This document shows positions 9,344-18,151 of a stretch of DNA of 64,000 nucleotides, piece after piece. The translations under genes were made by a program, and so were the position numbers. The notes beneath the pieces were generated by a model. It had not been told where the DNA came from. It did not search any database and was given only the letters and a program-made list of their open reading frames with translations. The stretch covers positions 186,001 through 250,000 of the forward strand of contig NZ_CP014855.1 in the NCBI RefSeq assembly GCF_002214385.1, given 5' to 3'. The first letter of the stretch is position 1. Each line of letters begins with the position of its first letter. This stretch comes from Thermococcus gorgonarius. GTDB taxonomy: Archaea; Methanobacteriota_B; Thermococci; Thermococcales; Thermococcaceae.

Positions 9344-10495
9344 ATGGGCATAAAGTTCACCTTAGACAAGGAGTACACCTTCTCCCTCTGGGACGGAAAG
9401 GTTATAGTCAGGCCGAAGCTCGACATGAAGTACCTCTACCTCGAGATTACGAGCCGCTGTAATCTGAAGTGCGAGATGTGCTTCAAGCAGTACTGGGAAG
9501 ATGAAGAAGGAGACATGGACTGGGAGCTATTTCTCAAGATCCTCGACGATGCTGAGGAGTTCCCGGAGCTTAAGATGATCTACTTCGGTGGTATAGGGGA
9601 GCCGACCGTTCACCCACGCTTCATGGACATGGTAAGGGAAGTTAAGAAGAGGGGCTTCGCCCTCGGAATGAGCAGTAACGGAACCCTCCTGACCGACGAC
9701 ATGCTCCGCGAGTTCGCGAAACTCGGCGTTGATTTGATTTACTTCTCCATGGACACGGTTCCAACGGCTCAAAACGCCATAACCCTCGGCCACATAGCGG
9801 CCGCCGTAACTGCCGACAAGATAAGGAAGCTCGTCAAGTACCGCGAGGAGTACGGGACGCACAAGCCGAGCATCGGCGTTGAGGTCGTTGTCACCAAAGA
9901 GAACTACCAGGAACTCCCCGAGCTGGCCAAGTTTCTCCTCGACCTGGGGGTCGATGCGATGCTCGTCTCGAACCTTCTTCCGCTGACGCCGGAACAGGTC
10001 GATGATATAGTCTACGATGGTAGCGTTGACATGACGCCGATCCTTGACGAGCTCTACAAGATAGCCCACAGCGGCCTCTCCATAAAGCTGCCCAAGTTCG
10101 AGCTGAGGACCGAGAGGCAGTGCGACTTTGACGAGAACAACGTCGCCGTTGTCCGCTGGGACGGTGAGGTTGCACCCTGCTACCGCTTCCTGCACACATA
10201 CAAGGAGTACATCTTCGGCAGGGAAAAGAAGGTGAACGCCTACTCCTTCGGCAACGTCAGGGAGAAGAGCCTTGCTGAGATATGGACGAGCGAGAAGTAC
10301 ACGTGGTTCCGTTTCACCATGAAAAATTACATGTATCCCTCCTGTACCGACTGTGACCTAAGGGACGCGTGCGACTTCGTCAAAACGACCGACATAGACT
10401 GCTGGGGCAACGAGCCCAGCTGCGCCGACTGTCTCTGGTCAAGGAGGATAGTCCAGTGCCCGATTCCGCAGTACATGTTCGGGAAGTTCTTCTGA
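9344..10495 (+). CDS. cmo: Radical SAM protein, AOR cofactor-modifying (Cmo-like)
   Basis: A 383-residue radical SAM protein. The [4Fe-4S]-SAM motif is C39-N-L-K-C43-E-M-C46. The C-terminal third has many cysteines (CTDCDLRDAC, CWGNEPSCADC, QCPIP), a SPASM-like or twitch domain for extra clusters. Proteins of this type are encoded next to tungsten AOR genes and have been called cofactor modifying protein; the reaction is unproven. The ATG at 9344 starts one base after the MoaD-like stop, so the two are translationally linked. The longer upstream frame overlaps moaD and is discarded. Confidence 0.9.
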   Translation: MGIKFTLDKEYTFSLWDGKVIVRPKLDMKYLYLEITSRCNLKCEMCFKQYWEDEEGDMDWELFLKILDDAEEFPELKMIYFGGIGEPTVHPRFMDMVREVKKRGFALGMSSNGTLLTDDMLREFAKLGVDLIYFSMDTVPTAQNAITLGHIAAAVTADKIRKLVKYREEYGTHKPSIGVEVVVTKENYQELPELAKFLLDLGVDAMLVSNLLPLTPEQVDDIVYDGSVDMTPILDELYKIAHSGLSIKLPKFELRTERQCDFDENNVAVVRWDGEVAPCYRFLHTYKEYIFGREKKVNAYSFGNVREKSLAEIWTSEKYTWFRFTMKNYMYPSCTDCDLRDACDFVKTTDIDCWGNEPSCADCLWSRRIVQCPIPQYMFGKFF

Positions 10496-10548
10496 GATTC
10501 CAAAAAGCTTAAAAACCCTCACAGGCCCATATACGTTGGGCGTCAAGT

Positions 10549-10634
10549 GCCGCGGTAGCCTAGCCTGGTAGGGCGCCGGCCTGCTAAGCCGGTGGGCGGT
10601 GCCCACCGGGGTTCAAATCCCCGCCGCGGCGCCA
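10549..10634 (+). tRNA. tRNA-Ser (GCT)
   Basis: The acceptor arms GCCGCGG and CCGCGGC pair, with discriminator G and an encoded CCA (10632-10634). The anticodon stem CCGGC/GCCGG encloses CTGCTAA, giving anticodon GCT. A long variable arm (GTGGGCGGTGCCCAC) is the serine class II feature. A TATA-like GCTTAAAAACC lies about 40 bases upstream. Confidence 0.97.
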
Positions 10635-10655
10635 TCGTCTTTCTTCGGGTCAAAC

Positions 10656-10730
10656 GCCGGGATAGCCTAGAGGCGAGGCGAGGGACTGCAGATCCCTTCC
10701 ACCCGGGTTCAAATCCCGGTCCCGGCTCCA
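10656..10730 (+). tRNA. tRNA-Cys (GCA)
   Basis: GCCGGGA pairs with TCCCGGC; the discriminator is T (the usual cysteine identity base) and CCA is encoded. The anticodon loop CTGCAGA gives GCA. It follows tRNA-Ser by 21 bases and is probably co-transcribed with it. Confidence 0.96.
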
Positions 10731-10750
10731 ATTTTCCTCGTTAAAAGAGA

Positions 10751-11962
10751 TCAAAAAGAGCTTTGTCTTCTATGATTCTTTTTTCTTCCCCACCTTTGTC
10801 GGTACTCTCTTTCAAGCTCTTCGTTCCTGAACGGGTCTCTGTAGGATGGGATTAAATCTGTGCTTATCTTTGACTTCCTGACCTCTACTCCTGCCTGTTT
10901 GGCTATGTATCTGAATCTTCTAAATTCTCCTGGCTGGAGAAGGGTTACTGCTTTGCCTTTTTTCCCCATTCTTCCAGTTCGTCCTATCCTGTGGATATAC
11001 TGTTCTGAGTTCATTGGAATGGAGTAGTTAATAACGTGGGTGATTCCAGTTACGTCTAGACCTCTGGCGGCAACGTCAGTAGCGACCAGTATCTTGGTTC
11101 TTCCCTCTTTGAACCTTCTAAACGTCCTTTCTCTGGCCGCTTGGCTCATGTCCCCGTTAAGGGCCTCTGCTTGATAACCATCTCCCCTCAGTCTGCTTTC
11201 AAGTTCCCTGGTTTCTCTCTTGGTCTGGCAGAAGATTATCCCGTAGAAATCTTCCTTAAGAATTTCCTTCAGTACTCTGTACTTTCTTCCCCTGGGTACT
11301 TCCACGTATTCCTGCTCAACTTCCCCTGGAACAAGCTCATCTCTGCTTACTATGACTATCTCCGGATCCTTCATGTATTTCTTGGCTAGAAGAAGAACGT
11401 CCATCGGCATAGTGGCCGAGAACATGAGCGTTTTCTTTTCTTCGGGTAGTTCTTTGAAGATGGCTTCGATGTCCTCCTGAAAGCCCATATCGAGCATTCT
11501 GTCCGCCTCGTCAAGGACAAAAAACTTCACATCGTCCAGTTTAAGAGTACCGCGTCTTATATGGTCAAGTATTCTCCCTGGAGTGCCGACGATGACGTGA
11601 ACTCCTTTGCTGAGGGCCTTTATCTGTGGCCCTATTGGCTGGCCTCCATAAATAGCATAAACGTAAATCCTCTTCTCTCCCCGGAGACTTTTGATTTCAT
11701 CCGCGACTTGGAGGGCAAGTTCTCTGGTAGGCGTGATTATCATTGCCTGAACGGATTTAACTTTTGGATCAACGGTCTCGATTATGGGGAGGGCAAAGGC
11801 GGCAGTTTTTCCGGTTCCAGTCTGGGATTGGCCTATTAAATCCCTCTTCCCGGACATCAGAAGGGGTATAACTTCCCTTTGAATGTCCGTTGGTTTGCTA
11901 AAACCTTTTTTCCTAACCGCCACTAACGTGGCCTCGGATAAACCTAATTTTTCAAAACTCAT
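10751..11962 (-). CDS. DEAD-box ATP-dependent RNA helicase
   Basis: A 403-residue helicase with the full set of motifs: Q-motif region (SKPTDIQREVIP), motif I GQSQTGTGKTAAFALP, Ia PTRELALQV, II VLDEADRMLD, III SATMP, V VATDVAARGLDV and VI YIHRIGRTGRMG. It should unwind structured RNA using ATP and in hyperthermophiles of this group may act in ribosome assembly or RNA decay. The ATG at 11962 gives the normal start MSFEKLGLSE; the ORF can extend 11 codons upstream. The tail (WGRKKNHRRQSSF) is basic. It lies between tRNA genes. Confidence 0.95.
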   Translation of the reverse strand: MSFEKLGLSEATLVAVRKKGFSKPTDIQREVIPLLMSGKRDLIGQSQTGTGKTAAFALPIIETVDPKVKSVQAMIITPTRELALQVADEIKSLRGEKRIYVYAIYGGQPIGPQIKALSKGVHVIVGTPGRILDHIRRGTLKLDDVKFFVLDEADRMLDMGFQEDIEAIFKELPEEKKTLMFSATMPMDVLLLAKKYMKDPEIVIVSRDELVPGEVEQEYVEVPRGRKYRVLKEILKEDFYGIIFCQTKRETRELESRLRGDGYQAEALNGDMSQAARERTFRRFKEGRTKILVATDVAARGLDVTGITHVINYSIPMNSEQYIHRIGRTGRMGKKGKAVTLLQPGEFRRFRYIAKQAGVEVRKSKISTDLIPSYRDPFRNEELEREYRQRWGRKKNHRRQSSF

Positions 11963-12033
11963 TTTCCTAAACTCCTTATGCTTTTTCAAACGCATTCCTT
12001 CTCAAACGGAACGCGTCGAGAAGAAACGCGATC

Positions 12034-12111
12034 TGGCGGGCCGGGGGGGATTCGAACCCCCGACCTGCGGATTAAGAGTCCGCCGCTCTAACCAGGCTAA
12101 GCTACCGGCCC
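12034..12111 (-). tRNA. tRNA-Lys (CTT)
   Basis: On the minus strand GGGCCGG pairs with CCGGCCC; discriminator G, CCA encoded at 12036-12034. The anticodon stem GCGGA/TCCGC encloses CTCTTAA, giving CTT. A TATA element (TTTATAAATC) lies upstream on the same strand around 12140. Confidence 0.96.
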
Positions 12112-12220
12112 GCAACCCGAAAGCATAGACGGGAAGTTGATTTATAAATCTTTTGGTTGTTCGGTTCGTCTGCTGAGGGAAAACTTTATAAATACACTCT
12201 GAGCCCTATAATTGGGCAAC

Positions 12221-12308
12221 GCGGGGGTTGCCGAGCCTGGTCAAAGGCGCGGGATTGAGGGTCCCGTCCCGCAGGGGTTCCGGGGTTCAAATCCCCGCCC
12301 CCGCACCA
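12221..12308 (+). tRNA. tRNA-Leu (GAG)
   Basis: A class II tRNA with acceptor GCGGGGG/CCCCCGC, discriminator A, encoded CCA and a long variable arm. The anticodon loop TTGAGGG gives GAG. The TATA box is CTTTATAAATAC near 12184. The whole 88-base sequence is identical to the tRNA-Leu at 29141-29228 except at 12257, the first anticodon base. Confidence 0.97.
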
Positions 12309-12578
12309 GTATCGTGTTGATTCTCCTTCTGTAAAATTGCTATTGAGAGGCTTCTAGAATTGTGGACTTTCAAAGGTTCTACTCCCCGGTCGTCGATCAG
12401 GGGAACATCTTTTCTGCTGTCTCAAAACTGACTATTGAGTTTTGATATTTTGGGCAGGAATTCTTTTTTGGAGAGGTTTACGGCGATATCTCCCGTCCAA
12501 ACCCTCCAATTACCGAAAGCTTTATATATCTCCAATTCGTTAGAAAATAACGAAAAGCCCTTTAAGGAGGTGTTGGGA
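12309..12578 (+). other. 270-base gene-free stretch ahead of the histone gene
   Basis: No coding frame looks real. Two hairpin-capable sequences stand out: CCCC/GGGG around 12384-12403 and an 8-bp perfect inverted repeat, TCAAAACT (12422-12429) with AGTTTTGA (12438-12445). The last 60 bases hold the histone promoter and ribosome site. The function of the repeats is unknown. Confidence 0.5.
12514..12529 (+). promoter_or_regulatory. Histone gene promoter (BRE/TATA)
   Basis: CGAAAG followed by CTTTATATAT is a strong archaeal BRE-TATA combination. The predicted transcription start would be near 12553-12556, leaving a short leader that contains the ribosome site AAGGAGGTG at 12564-12572. Confidence 0.75.
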
Positions 12579-12782
12579 ATGGCTGAGTTGCCGATTGCCC
12601 CAATTGACAGGCTTATAAGGAAGGCCGGTGCCGAGAGGGTCAGTGAGGAGGCCGCCAAGGTTCTCGCCGAGTACCTCGAGGAGTACGCCATAGAGATCGG
12701 TAAGAAGGCTACCGAGTTTGCCAGGCACGCTGGCAGGAAGACCGTTAAGGCCGAGGACATCAAGCTCGCCATCAAGGCTTGA
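12579..12782 (+). CDS. Archaeal histone
   Basis: A 67-residue single histone fold of the HMf/Hpk type, starting [20 protein letters not shown]. The three-helix pattern is intact, with the conserved [20 protein letters not shown] long helix and the R-K-T loop ([17 protein letters not shown]). Dimers polymerise along DNA as hypernucleosome-like stacks in Thermococcales. The ATG at 12579 has the best ribosome site in the region (AAGGAGGTG); the longer upstream frame is spurious because it crosses the promoter. A T-rich tail follows the stop at about 12785-12805 as a probable terminator. Confidence 0.98.
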   Translation: MAELPIAPIDRLIRKAGAERVSEEAAKVLAEYLEEYAIEIGKKATEFARHAGRKTVKAEDIKLAIKA

Positions 12783-12850
12783 AGTCTTTTGGCTTTTCTC
12801 TTCCATTTCTGAACCGTTACCGTTTTAAGTTCCTTCTCGGGCATCAGACC

Positions 12851-14125
12851 ATGCCCGAGATAGCCGTTAGGATGACCAAGAGAAATCACAACGCCTTTGT
12901 CCACCTCCTTGGAGCTTTGGAAAGTCAGGGATTTGATCTAAGCGAGCTTCTCATAACCAAGGATTTTAACGAGATTCTAAAGGCGCGACCAAAGGTTGTC
13001 CTCTACTCATTCTTCACAGAGGAGATATGGGGTTCCCTTCCGAGGGAAGTCAAACTCCTAAAGGAGCAAGGTTCTCTGCTGGTTGCCGGCGGTTATCATG
13101 CCATAGCTATGCCAAAGCATACGCTAAACCAGCTCGGTTTTGATATTGCAGTCATTGGCGAGGGTGAAGAAGTTCTATTTCAGCTTCTCACAACGCTCAG
13201 GAGAACCGGCTACAGAAGAACTAAAGACCTGCTGGACATTAAGGGCCTCGCATTCTACCTCAACGGCGAGTTTGTTTTCACCGGCTTTACAAAGGTTGAG
13301 GACTTCTGGCGCTTTCCACCTTATCCCGAATCCGTGGGGCTTATCTCACCGATAGAGATTACCCGGGGCTGTCCCTTCGGCTGCTACTACTGTCAGACTC
13401 CTTATATTAAGGGGTTCCGTATGAGGCACAGACCAATAGACCAGATAGTGAAATACTCACGCAGAATGAAGGACATGCGCTACATCACCCCAAACGCTTT
13501 TGCCTATGGTTCCCCTGGTGCGATACTGAAGCTGAACAAGCTTGAGGCCCTCCTAAAGGCGCTTCAGCCGCTGAGGAAGGAGGGCAGACGGCTTTTCTAC
13601 GGCACCTTCCCAAGTGAGGTAAGACCGGAATTCGTCCTGCCCGAGACCTTGGAACTCCTCATTGACTACGCTGACAACAGAAAACTAGCCATCGGCGCCC
13701 AGAGCGGAGATGATGCAATGCTCAAAGCAATGCACAGGCTTCACAAAGTCGAACACGTTAAACGGGCTGTAGAATACATGATAGAGTACGGCTTCGAGCC
13801 TGTTGTGGATTTCATAGTCGGCCTGCCCAACGAGAGCGTTGAAAGCCAGAGGAAGAGCATCGAGCTTATGAAGTGGATTATGAGGGAGGGTGGAAAGGTT
13901 CGCGCCCACTACTTCATGCCCCTTCCGGGAACACCATGGGCGAGGTGCAAGCCAACCCCCTTGAGCGACGAGATGAAGAAGTTCTTGGGTAGAATGGCGG
14001 CAAAAGGTAAAATAGAGGGCTCCTGGGGGGTTCAGATAGAGCTCTCCAGAAAGCTCCAGAGGCTAATGGAGGAGTTCTACGAGGAGCCCATGAGCCACAC
14101 GGTTCCGGTAAGGAACGCCTGCTAA
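12851..14125 (+). CDS. B12-binding/radical SAM protein, MJ1487-like
   Basis: A 424-residue protein. The first third resembles a cobalamin-binding Rossmann domain that often lacks the DxHxxG lysine-box (LLVAGGYHAIAMPKHTLNQL followed by IAVIGEGEEVL). It is followed by a radical SAM core with CPFGCYYCQTP and the later GAQSGDD and VDFIVGLPNES strands. This order matches a family of euryarchaeal proteins of unknown reaction. The ATG at 12851 has no clear ribosome site, but GTTTTAAGT lies about 28 bases upstream, so the mRNA may be leaderless. The substrate cannot be predicted. Confidence 0.83.
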   Translation: MPEIAVRMTKRNHNAFVHLLGALESQGFDLSELLITKDFNEILKARPKVVLYSFFTEEIWGSLPREVKLLKEQGSLLVAGGYHAIAMPKHTLNQLGFDIAVIGEGEEVLFQLLTTLRRTGYRRTKDLLDIKGLAFYLNGEFVFTGFTKVEDFWRFPPYPESVGLISPIEITRGCPFGCYYCQTPYIKGFRMRHRPIDQIVKYSRRMKDMRYITPNAFAYGSPGAILKLNKLEALLKALQPLRKEGRRLFYGTFPSEVRPEFVLPETLELLIDYADNRKLAIGAQSGDDAMLKAMHRLHKVEHVKRAVEYMIEYGFEPVVDFIVGLPNESVESQRKSIELMKWIMREGGKVRAHYFMPLPGTPWARCKPTPLSDEMKKFLGRMAAKGKIEGSWGVQIELSRKLQRLMEEFYEEPMSHTVPVRNAC

Positions 14126-14172
14126 CGAAAAAGTTTTATATGTTTTTTTACAGAGATTAAACCGGTGAGAAT

Positions 14173-14517
14173 ATGGAGAAAAAGTGGCTCCTCCTGATGA
14201 TCTCGGCGGCTCTGTTTATAGCTTTCTCGTACCTTGTATGGAATACCTCGGGCCTTATGTTTTCGATCCCCTTCTCAGCGCTGCTTCTGCTCTCGGCATC
14301 AAACCCAAGGTGGGCCGGGATGATCTTCTACTTTTTCATAGGTTTTCTGGCGGGCTTTGTGGTGGCCTTGATAATAGGTGTAGAAACCAATGCAACCGGC
14401 TGGAAATCGGGAGCACTCATGATTCTACCGTTTATCGGGGCATTCCTGGCCCTGTATTATGGAAAGAAAAGCAACTATCTTTCTTGGCCGGTTTTTGGAT
14501 TCAGGTACAAGCTTTGA
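14173..14517 (+). CDS. Small four-helix membrane protein, unknown
   Basis: A 114-residue, very hydrophobic protein with four likely membrane spans: near residues 5-24, 28-43, 49-70 and 80-95, ending with a polar tail (KKSNYLSWPVFGFRYKL). No motif that I recognise. It has its own promoter (AAAGTTTTATATG at 14130) and GGTGAGAAT before the ATG. It stands alone between the radical SAM gene and the Toprim gene. Function unknown. Confidence 0.7.
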   Translation: MEKKWLLLMISAALFIAFSYLVWNTSGLMFSIPFSALLLLSASNPRWAGMIFYFFIGFLAGFVVALIIGVETNATGWKSGALMILPFIGAFLALYYGKKSNYLSWPVFGFRYKL

Positions 14518-14571
14518 GTACCCGCCAATAAACTTATAACCACATTTTGTTGTCATCAGAACGACGGCGAA

Positions 14572-14964
14572 ATGTACGCCGAAAACTATAAAAGGTTCCT
14601 GGAGCTTATAGACAAACTGCGAGAGTTTGAGGGGGCCATCATAGTTGAAGGCCCGCGAGACGAGGTAGCTCTGAGGAATTTGGGGGTCAGAGCGGAGATA
14701 ATAAGGCTGTCACGCTTACCGCTCGCTGAAATAGCGCTCATCGCATCCCGGTATCATGAGGTCATGATCCTTACAGACTTCGACAAAAAGGGCGAGGAGC
14801 TTGCCAAAAAGCTCCTCTGGTACCTGGAGGGTTATCCCTGCAGAGTCGATGCAGAGACCCGCAGAGAACTCAGGAAAATCCTTAAAAAGGATATAAAAGG
14901 CATTGAGGATCTCTATGGGCTGTACCTCTCCGTTTCTGGCCCCCATTTGGAGGGGTTTCAATGA
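14572..14964 (+). CDS. Toprim-domain protein (UPF0292-like)
   Basis: A 130-residue stand-alone Toprim domain. The conserved Glu is in AIIVEGPRDEVAL (about residue 27) and the DxD-like pair in VMILTDFDKKGEELAKKL (about residues 69-71), which together bind Mg2+. Such small Toprim proteins of archaea are near the size of RNase M5-like or primase-associated domains; their activity is unknown. Its stop overlaps an ATG of the dnaG frame, so the two Toprim genes probably form one operon. The promoter is AAACTTATAACC at 14530. Confidence 0.82.
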   Translation: MYAENYKRFLELIDKLREFEGAIIVEGPRDEVALRNLGVRAEIIRLSRLPLAEIALIASRYHEVMILTDFDKKGEELAKKLLWYLEGYPCRVDAETRRELRKILKKDIKGIEDLYGLYLSVSGPHLEGFQ

Positions 14965-15035
14965 AGAGGAAGAAGCACGTCCTTCATCAGATTTTGTCCG
15001 AAAAGAGAAAGGCAGAAAAGATAAGGGGTGATAAC

Positions 15036-16379
15036 ATGTCAGCCAAAGATGAATTTGGGACGACTAAATATATAATCTACGCTGAGTTTGAGGCAAACGG
15101 CGTTGTTGAAAGGCCCGACGTCGTCGGTGCCATTTTTGGCCAAACTGAAGGTCTTCTCGGGGACGATCTCGATCTTAGGGAGCTTCAGAAGACCGGAAGG
15201 ATTGGAAGGATCAGAGTTGAGGTCCACACAAAGGCCGGAAAAACCTACGGAACGATAACGGTTCCATCTAGCCTTGACAGAGTTGAAACCGCTATTTTGG
15301 CCGCTGCACTGGAGACTATAGACCGCGTTGGTCCGGCAGAGGCCCACATAAAGGTCCTCCGCATCGAGGATGTAAGGGCGACCAAGAGAAAGTACATCAT
15401 AGAGAGGGCCAAAGAGATACTTGAGACCCTCATGGAGGAAGAGATCCCCGAAACGCAGGAGCTCACGGAGGAAGTTAAAAAGGCTGTCCGTGCCAAGGAG
15501 CTCATAGAGTATGGCCCCGAGAAGCTCCCCGCTGGACCTCACGTGCCCTTCTCAGACTCTATCATAGTCGTGGAGGGCAGGGCAGACGTTCTCAACCTTC
15601 TCAAGCACGGCATAAAGAACGCGATAGCCGTTGAAGGGACCTCAATCCCAGAGACGATAATTAAACTCAGCAAGGAGAGAATCGTCACAGCCTTCACCGA
15701 CGGCGACCGCGGTGGGGAGCTTATACTTAAGGAGCTCCTCCAGGTTGCCGATGTGGACTACGTTGCCAGGGCACCGGAGGGGAAGGAAGTTGAAGAGCTC
15801 ACCAAGAAGGAGATAGTGAAAGCCCTTAGGAGCAAGGTGCCTGCAGAACAGGTCATAACCGAGATGTTTTACAAGGGAAAGAGCTTCTACGACATCGTTA
15901 AGGAGAGGGAAAAGACCTCACAGATAAAGCCCGCGGAAAGACCCGAGGTCCCGCCTGAGGTGAAGGTTGAGAAGAAACCGAAGGCGGAAGCCCAATTCAA
16001 TGAAAAAACAGGAGAAGAACCAAAAGAAAAGGCTGGGATTAAGGCGGAGGAGGCCAGGATAATCAAACCCATCCAGCAGCAGCCAAAGAAGGCCCCCGAG
16101 CTGGAGGAGTTTGCGGACTTCATAGAGAGAGTTAAGAAGGAACAGACCGCCGTTCTGCTCGACAAAAACAAGAACGTCATAGCGGAGATCCCCGTCAGGG
16201 ACTTGCTGACGACGATAAGCAACAGGGACAACGTTTACGCCGTGATATTCAATGGTATAATCACCCAGAGGCTTATAGACATCGTCAGCGAGAAGGGCGT
16301 CAAGTACTTGATCGGGGCTAGAAAGGCCAACGTGGTCAGAAGGCCAATAGACCTGAAGATAATCACTTTTGCCGAGTGA
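15036..16379 (+). CDS. dnaG: Archaeal DnaG-like protein (Toprim, exosome-associated)
   Basis: A 447-residue archaeal DnaG. The N-terminal domain (GVVERPDVVGAIFGQTEGLL) is typical, followed by a Toprim core with SIIVVEGRADVLNLLKHG and VTAFTDGDRGGELILKEL, then a charged, low-complexity linker and a C-terminal domain. Archaeal DnaG is found mainly with the RNA exosome, although primase activity has been reported. The start at 15036 has GGGGTGAT at ideal distance. A start at 14961 would add 25 basic residues and overlap the preceding stop; I cannot exclude it. Confidence 0.93.
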   Translation: MSAKDEFGTTKYIIYAEFEANGVVERPDVVGAIFGQTEGLLGDDLDLRELQKTGRIGRIRVEVHTKAGKTYGTITVPSSLDRVETAILAAALETIDRVGPAEAHIKVLRIEDVRATKRKYIIERAKEILETLMEEEIPETQELTEEVKKAVRAKELIEYGPEKLPAGPHVPFSDSIIVVEGRADVLNLLKHGIKNAIAVEGTSIPETIIKLSKERIVTAFTDGDRGGELILKELLQVADVDYVARAPEGKEVEELTKKEIVKALRSKVPAEQVITEMFYKGKSFYDIVKEREKTSQIKPAERPEVPPEVKVEKKPKAEAQFNEKTGEEPKEKAGIKAEEARIIKPIQQQPKKAPELEEFADFIERVKKEQTAVLLDKNKNVIAEIPVRDLLTTISNRDNVYAVIFNGIITQRLIDIVSEKGVKYLIGARKANVVRRPIDLKIITFAE

Positions 16380-16429
16380 TTTGGGCTAACTTTATAACTC
16401 CTCCTTTTCTTCTCTTCCCGGTGGTGAAA

Positions 16430-18151
16430 ATGGAAGTTGAGACGCTAATCTGGAAGTACGCTCTGGTTAACGCTTACACCCACAAGGGAAAGGCAAACCC
16501 GAAAGCCGTTATCGGAAAGGTTCTCGGTGAGAACCCCGAGCTAAGACCAAAGGCCAAGGAGATAATCCCCCTCGTTAATCAGATAGTTGAGAAAGTTAAC
16601 GCCATGAGCATCGAGGAGCAGGAGGGAAAGCTAAAGGAGCTTTATCCCGAGTTCTTTGAGGAGAAGAAGGAGAAGAAGGAAGAGAAGAAGGGCCTTCCAC
16701 CACTCCCCAAGGCTGAGAGGGGAAAAGTCGTCACGCGCTTTGCCCCTAACCCCGACGGTGCCTTCCATCTCGGAAACGCGAGGGCGGCTATTCTAAGCCA
16801 CGAGTATGCCCGCATGTACGACGGCAAGTTCATCCTCCGCTTCGACGACACGGATCCGAAGGTCAAGAGGCCCGAGCCCATCTTTTATGAGTGGATTAAG
16901 GAAGACTTGGAGTGGCTTGGCTTTAAGATTGACGAAATCCACATAGCAAGCGACAGGCTTGAAATCTACTATGACTACGCCGAGAAGCTGATCAAGATGG
17001 GCAAGGCCTACGTCTGCACCTGCCCGCCCGAGAAGTTCCGCGAGCTTAGGGACGAGGGGATTGCCTGCCCGCACAGGGACGAGTCTGTGGAGGTTCAGCT
17101 GGAGCGCTGGAGGAAGATGCTCAACGGTGAGTACAAGGAGGGCGAAGCGGTAGTCAGGATAAAGACCGACCTCAAGCACCCGAACCCCGCCGTAAGGGAC
17201 TGGCCGGCTTTAAGAATCATAGACAACCCAAACCACCCAAGGACGGGCAACAAGTACCGCGTCTGGCCGCTATACAACTTCGCATCGGCCATAGACGACC
17301 ACGAGCTTGGAGTTACCCACATCTTCCGCGGGCAGGAGCATGCTGAGAACGAGACAAGGCAGAGGTACGTTTACGAGTACTTGGGCTGGGAATACCCGGT
17401 AACGGTACACCACGGAAGGCTGAGCATTGAGGGAGTTATCCTCAGCAAGTCCAAGACGAGAAAGGGCATTGAGGAAGGTAAGTACTTCGGCTGGGACGAC
17501 CCGAGGCTTGGAACCATCAGGGCACTTAGGAGGCGCGGAATCCAGCCTGAGGCCATTAGGGAGCTCATTATAGAGGTCGGCCTCAAGAGGAGCGATACGA
17601 CGGTGAGCTGGGACAACCTGGCGGCCATAAACAGGAAGATAGTCGAGCCGATAGCCAACCGCTACTTCTTCGTCGCTGATCCTGTTCCGATGTACATTGA
17701 GGGCTATGACAAGGAGTTCGTCGCCGAAATACCTCTCCATCCAGACCACCCGGAGAGGGGAACGAGAAAGCTGAAGTTTGAGCCAGGCAAGCCGGTGTAC
17801 GTTTCCAAGGACGACATTGAGCTGTTCACGCCAGGCAACTTCGTCCGCCTGAAGGACCTCTTCAACGTTGAGATAGTTGAAGCCAACGAGAACGGCATCA
17901 AAGCTAAGTTCCACAGTGTTGAGTACGAGATAGCCAGGGAAAACCGCTGGAGGATGGTTCACTGGGTAACCGAGGGCAAGCCCTGCGAGGTCTGGGTTCC
18001 GGAGGGCGAGGAGCTGATAATAAGGCAGGGCCTCCTCGAGGAGGATGCAGACGTTAAGGTTGACGAGATTGTTCAGTTCGAGCGCTTTGGCTTTGTGAGA
18101 ATAGATGAGGTAAAAGACGGAAAAGTCAGGGCGATATTCGCCCACAAGTAA
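16430..18151 (+). CDS. gltX: Glutamyl-tRNA synthetase (archaeal, class I)
   Basis: A 573-residue archaeal/eukaryotic-type GluRS, probably non-discriminating, so it would charge both tRNA-Glu and tRNA-Gln. An N-terminal helical extension (residues 1-95, ending in a Lys/Glu-rich linker) precedes the catalytic Rossmann fold with RFAPNPDGAFHLGNARAA; HLGN (113-116) is the HIGH signature. LSKSKTRKGIEEG is the KMSKS equivalent. The beta-barrel anticodon-binding region of the GlnRS type follows. The ATG at 16430 has GGTGGTGAAA; a TATA-like ACTTTATAAC is at 16389-16398. Confidence 0.96.
   Translation: MEVETLIWKYALVNAYTHKGKANPKAVIGKVLGENPELRPKAKEIIPLVNQIVEKVNAMSIEEQEGKLKELYPEFFEEKKEKKEEKKGLPPLPKAERGKVVTRFAPNPDGAFHLGNARAAILSHEYARMYDGKFILRFDDTDPKVKRPEPIFYEWIKEDLEWLGFKIDEIHIASDRLEIYYDYAEKLIKMGKAYVCTCPPEKFRELRDEGIACPHRDESVEVQLERWRKMLNGEYKEGEAVVRIKTDLKHPNPAVRDWPALRIIDNPNHPRTGNKYRVWPLYNFASAIDDHELGVTHIFRGQEHAENETRQRYVYEYLGWEYPVTVHHGRLSIEGVILSKSKTRKGIEEGKYFGWDDPRLGTIRALRRRGIQPEAIRELIIEVGLKRSDTTVSWDNLAAINRKIVEPIANRYFFVADPVPMYIEGYDKEFVAEIPLHPDHPERGTRKLKFEPGKPVYVSKDDIELFTPGNFVRLKDLFNVEIVEANENGIKAKFHSVEYEIARENRWRMVHWVTEGKPCEVWVPEGEELIIRQGLLEEDADVKVDEIVQFERFGFVRIDEVKDGKVRAIFAHK

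Noticed and set aside
12435-12578. 48-codon extension ahead of the histone
   Set aside because: It crosses the BRE/TATA and ribosome site; archaeal histones begin at the MAEL-type start.
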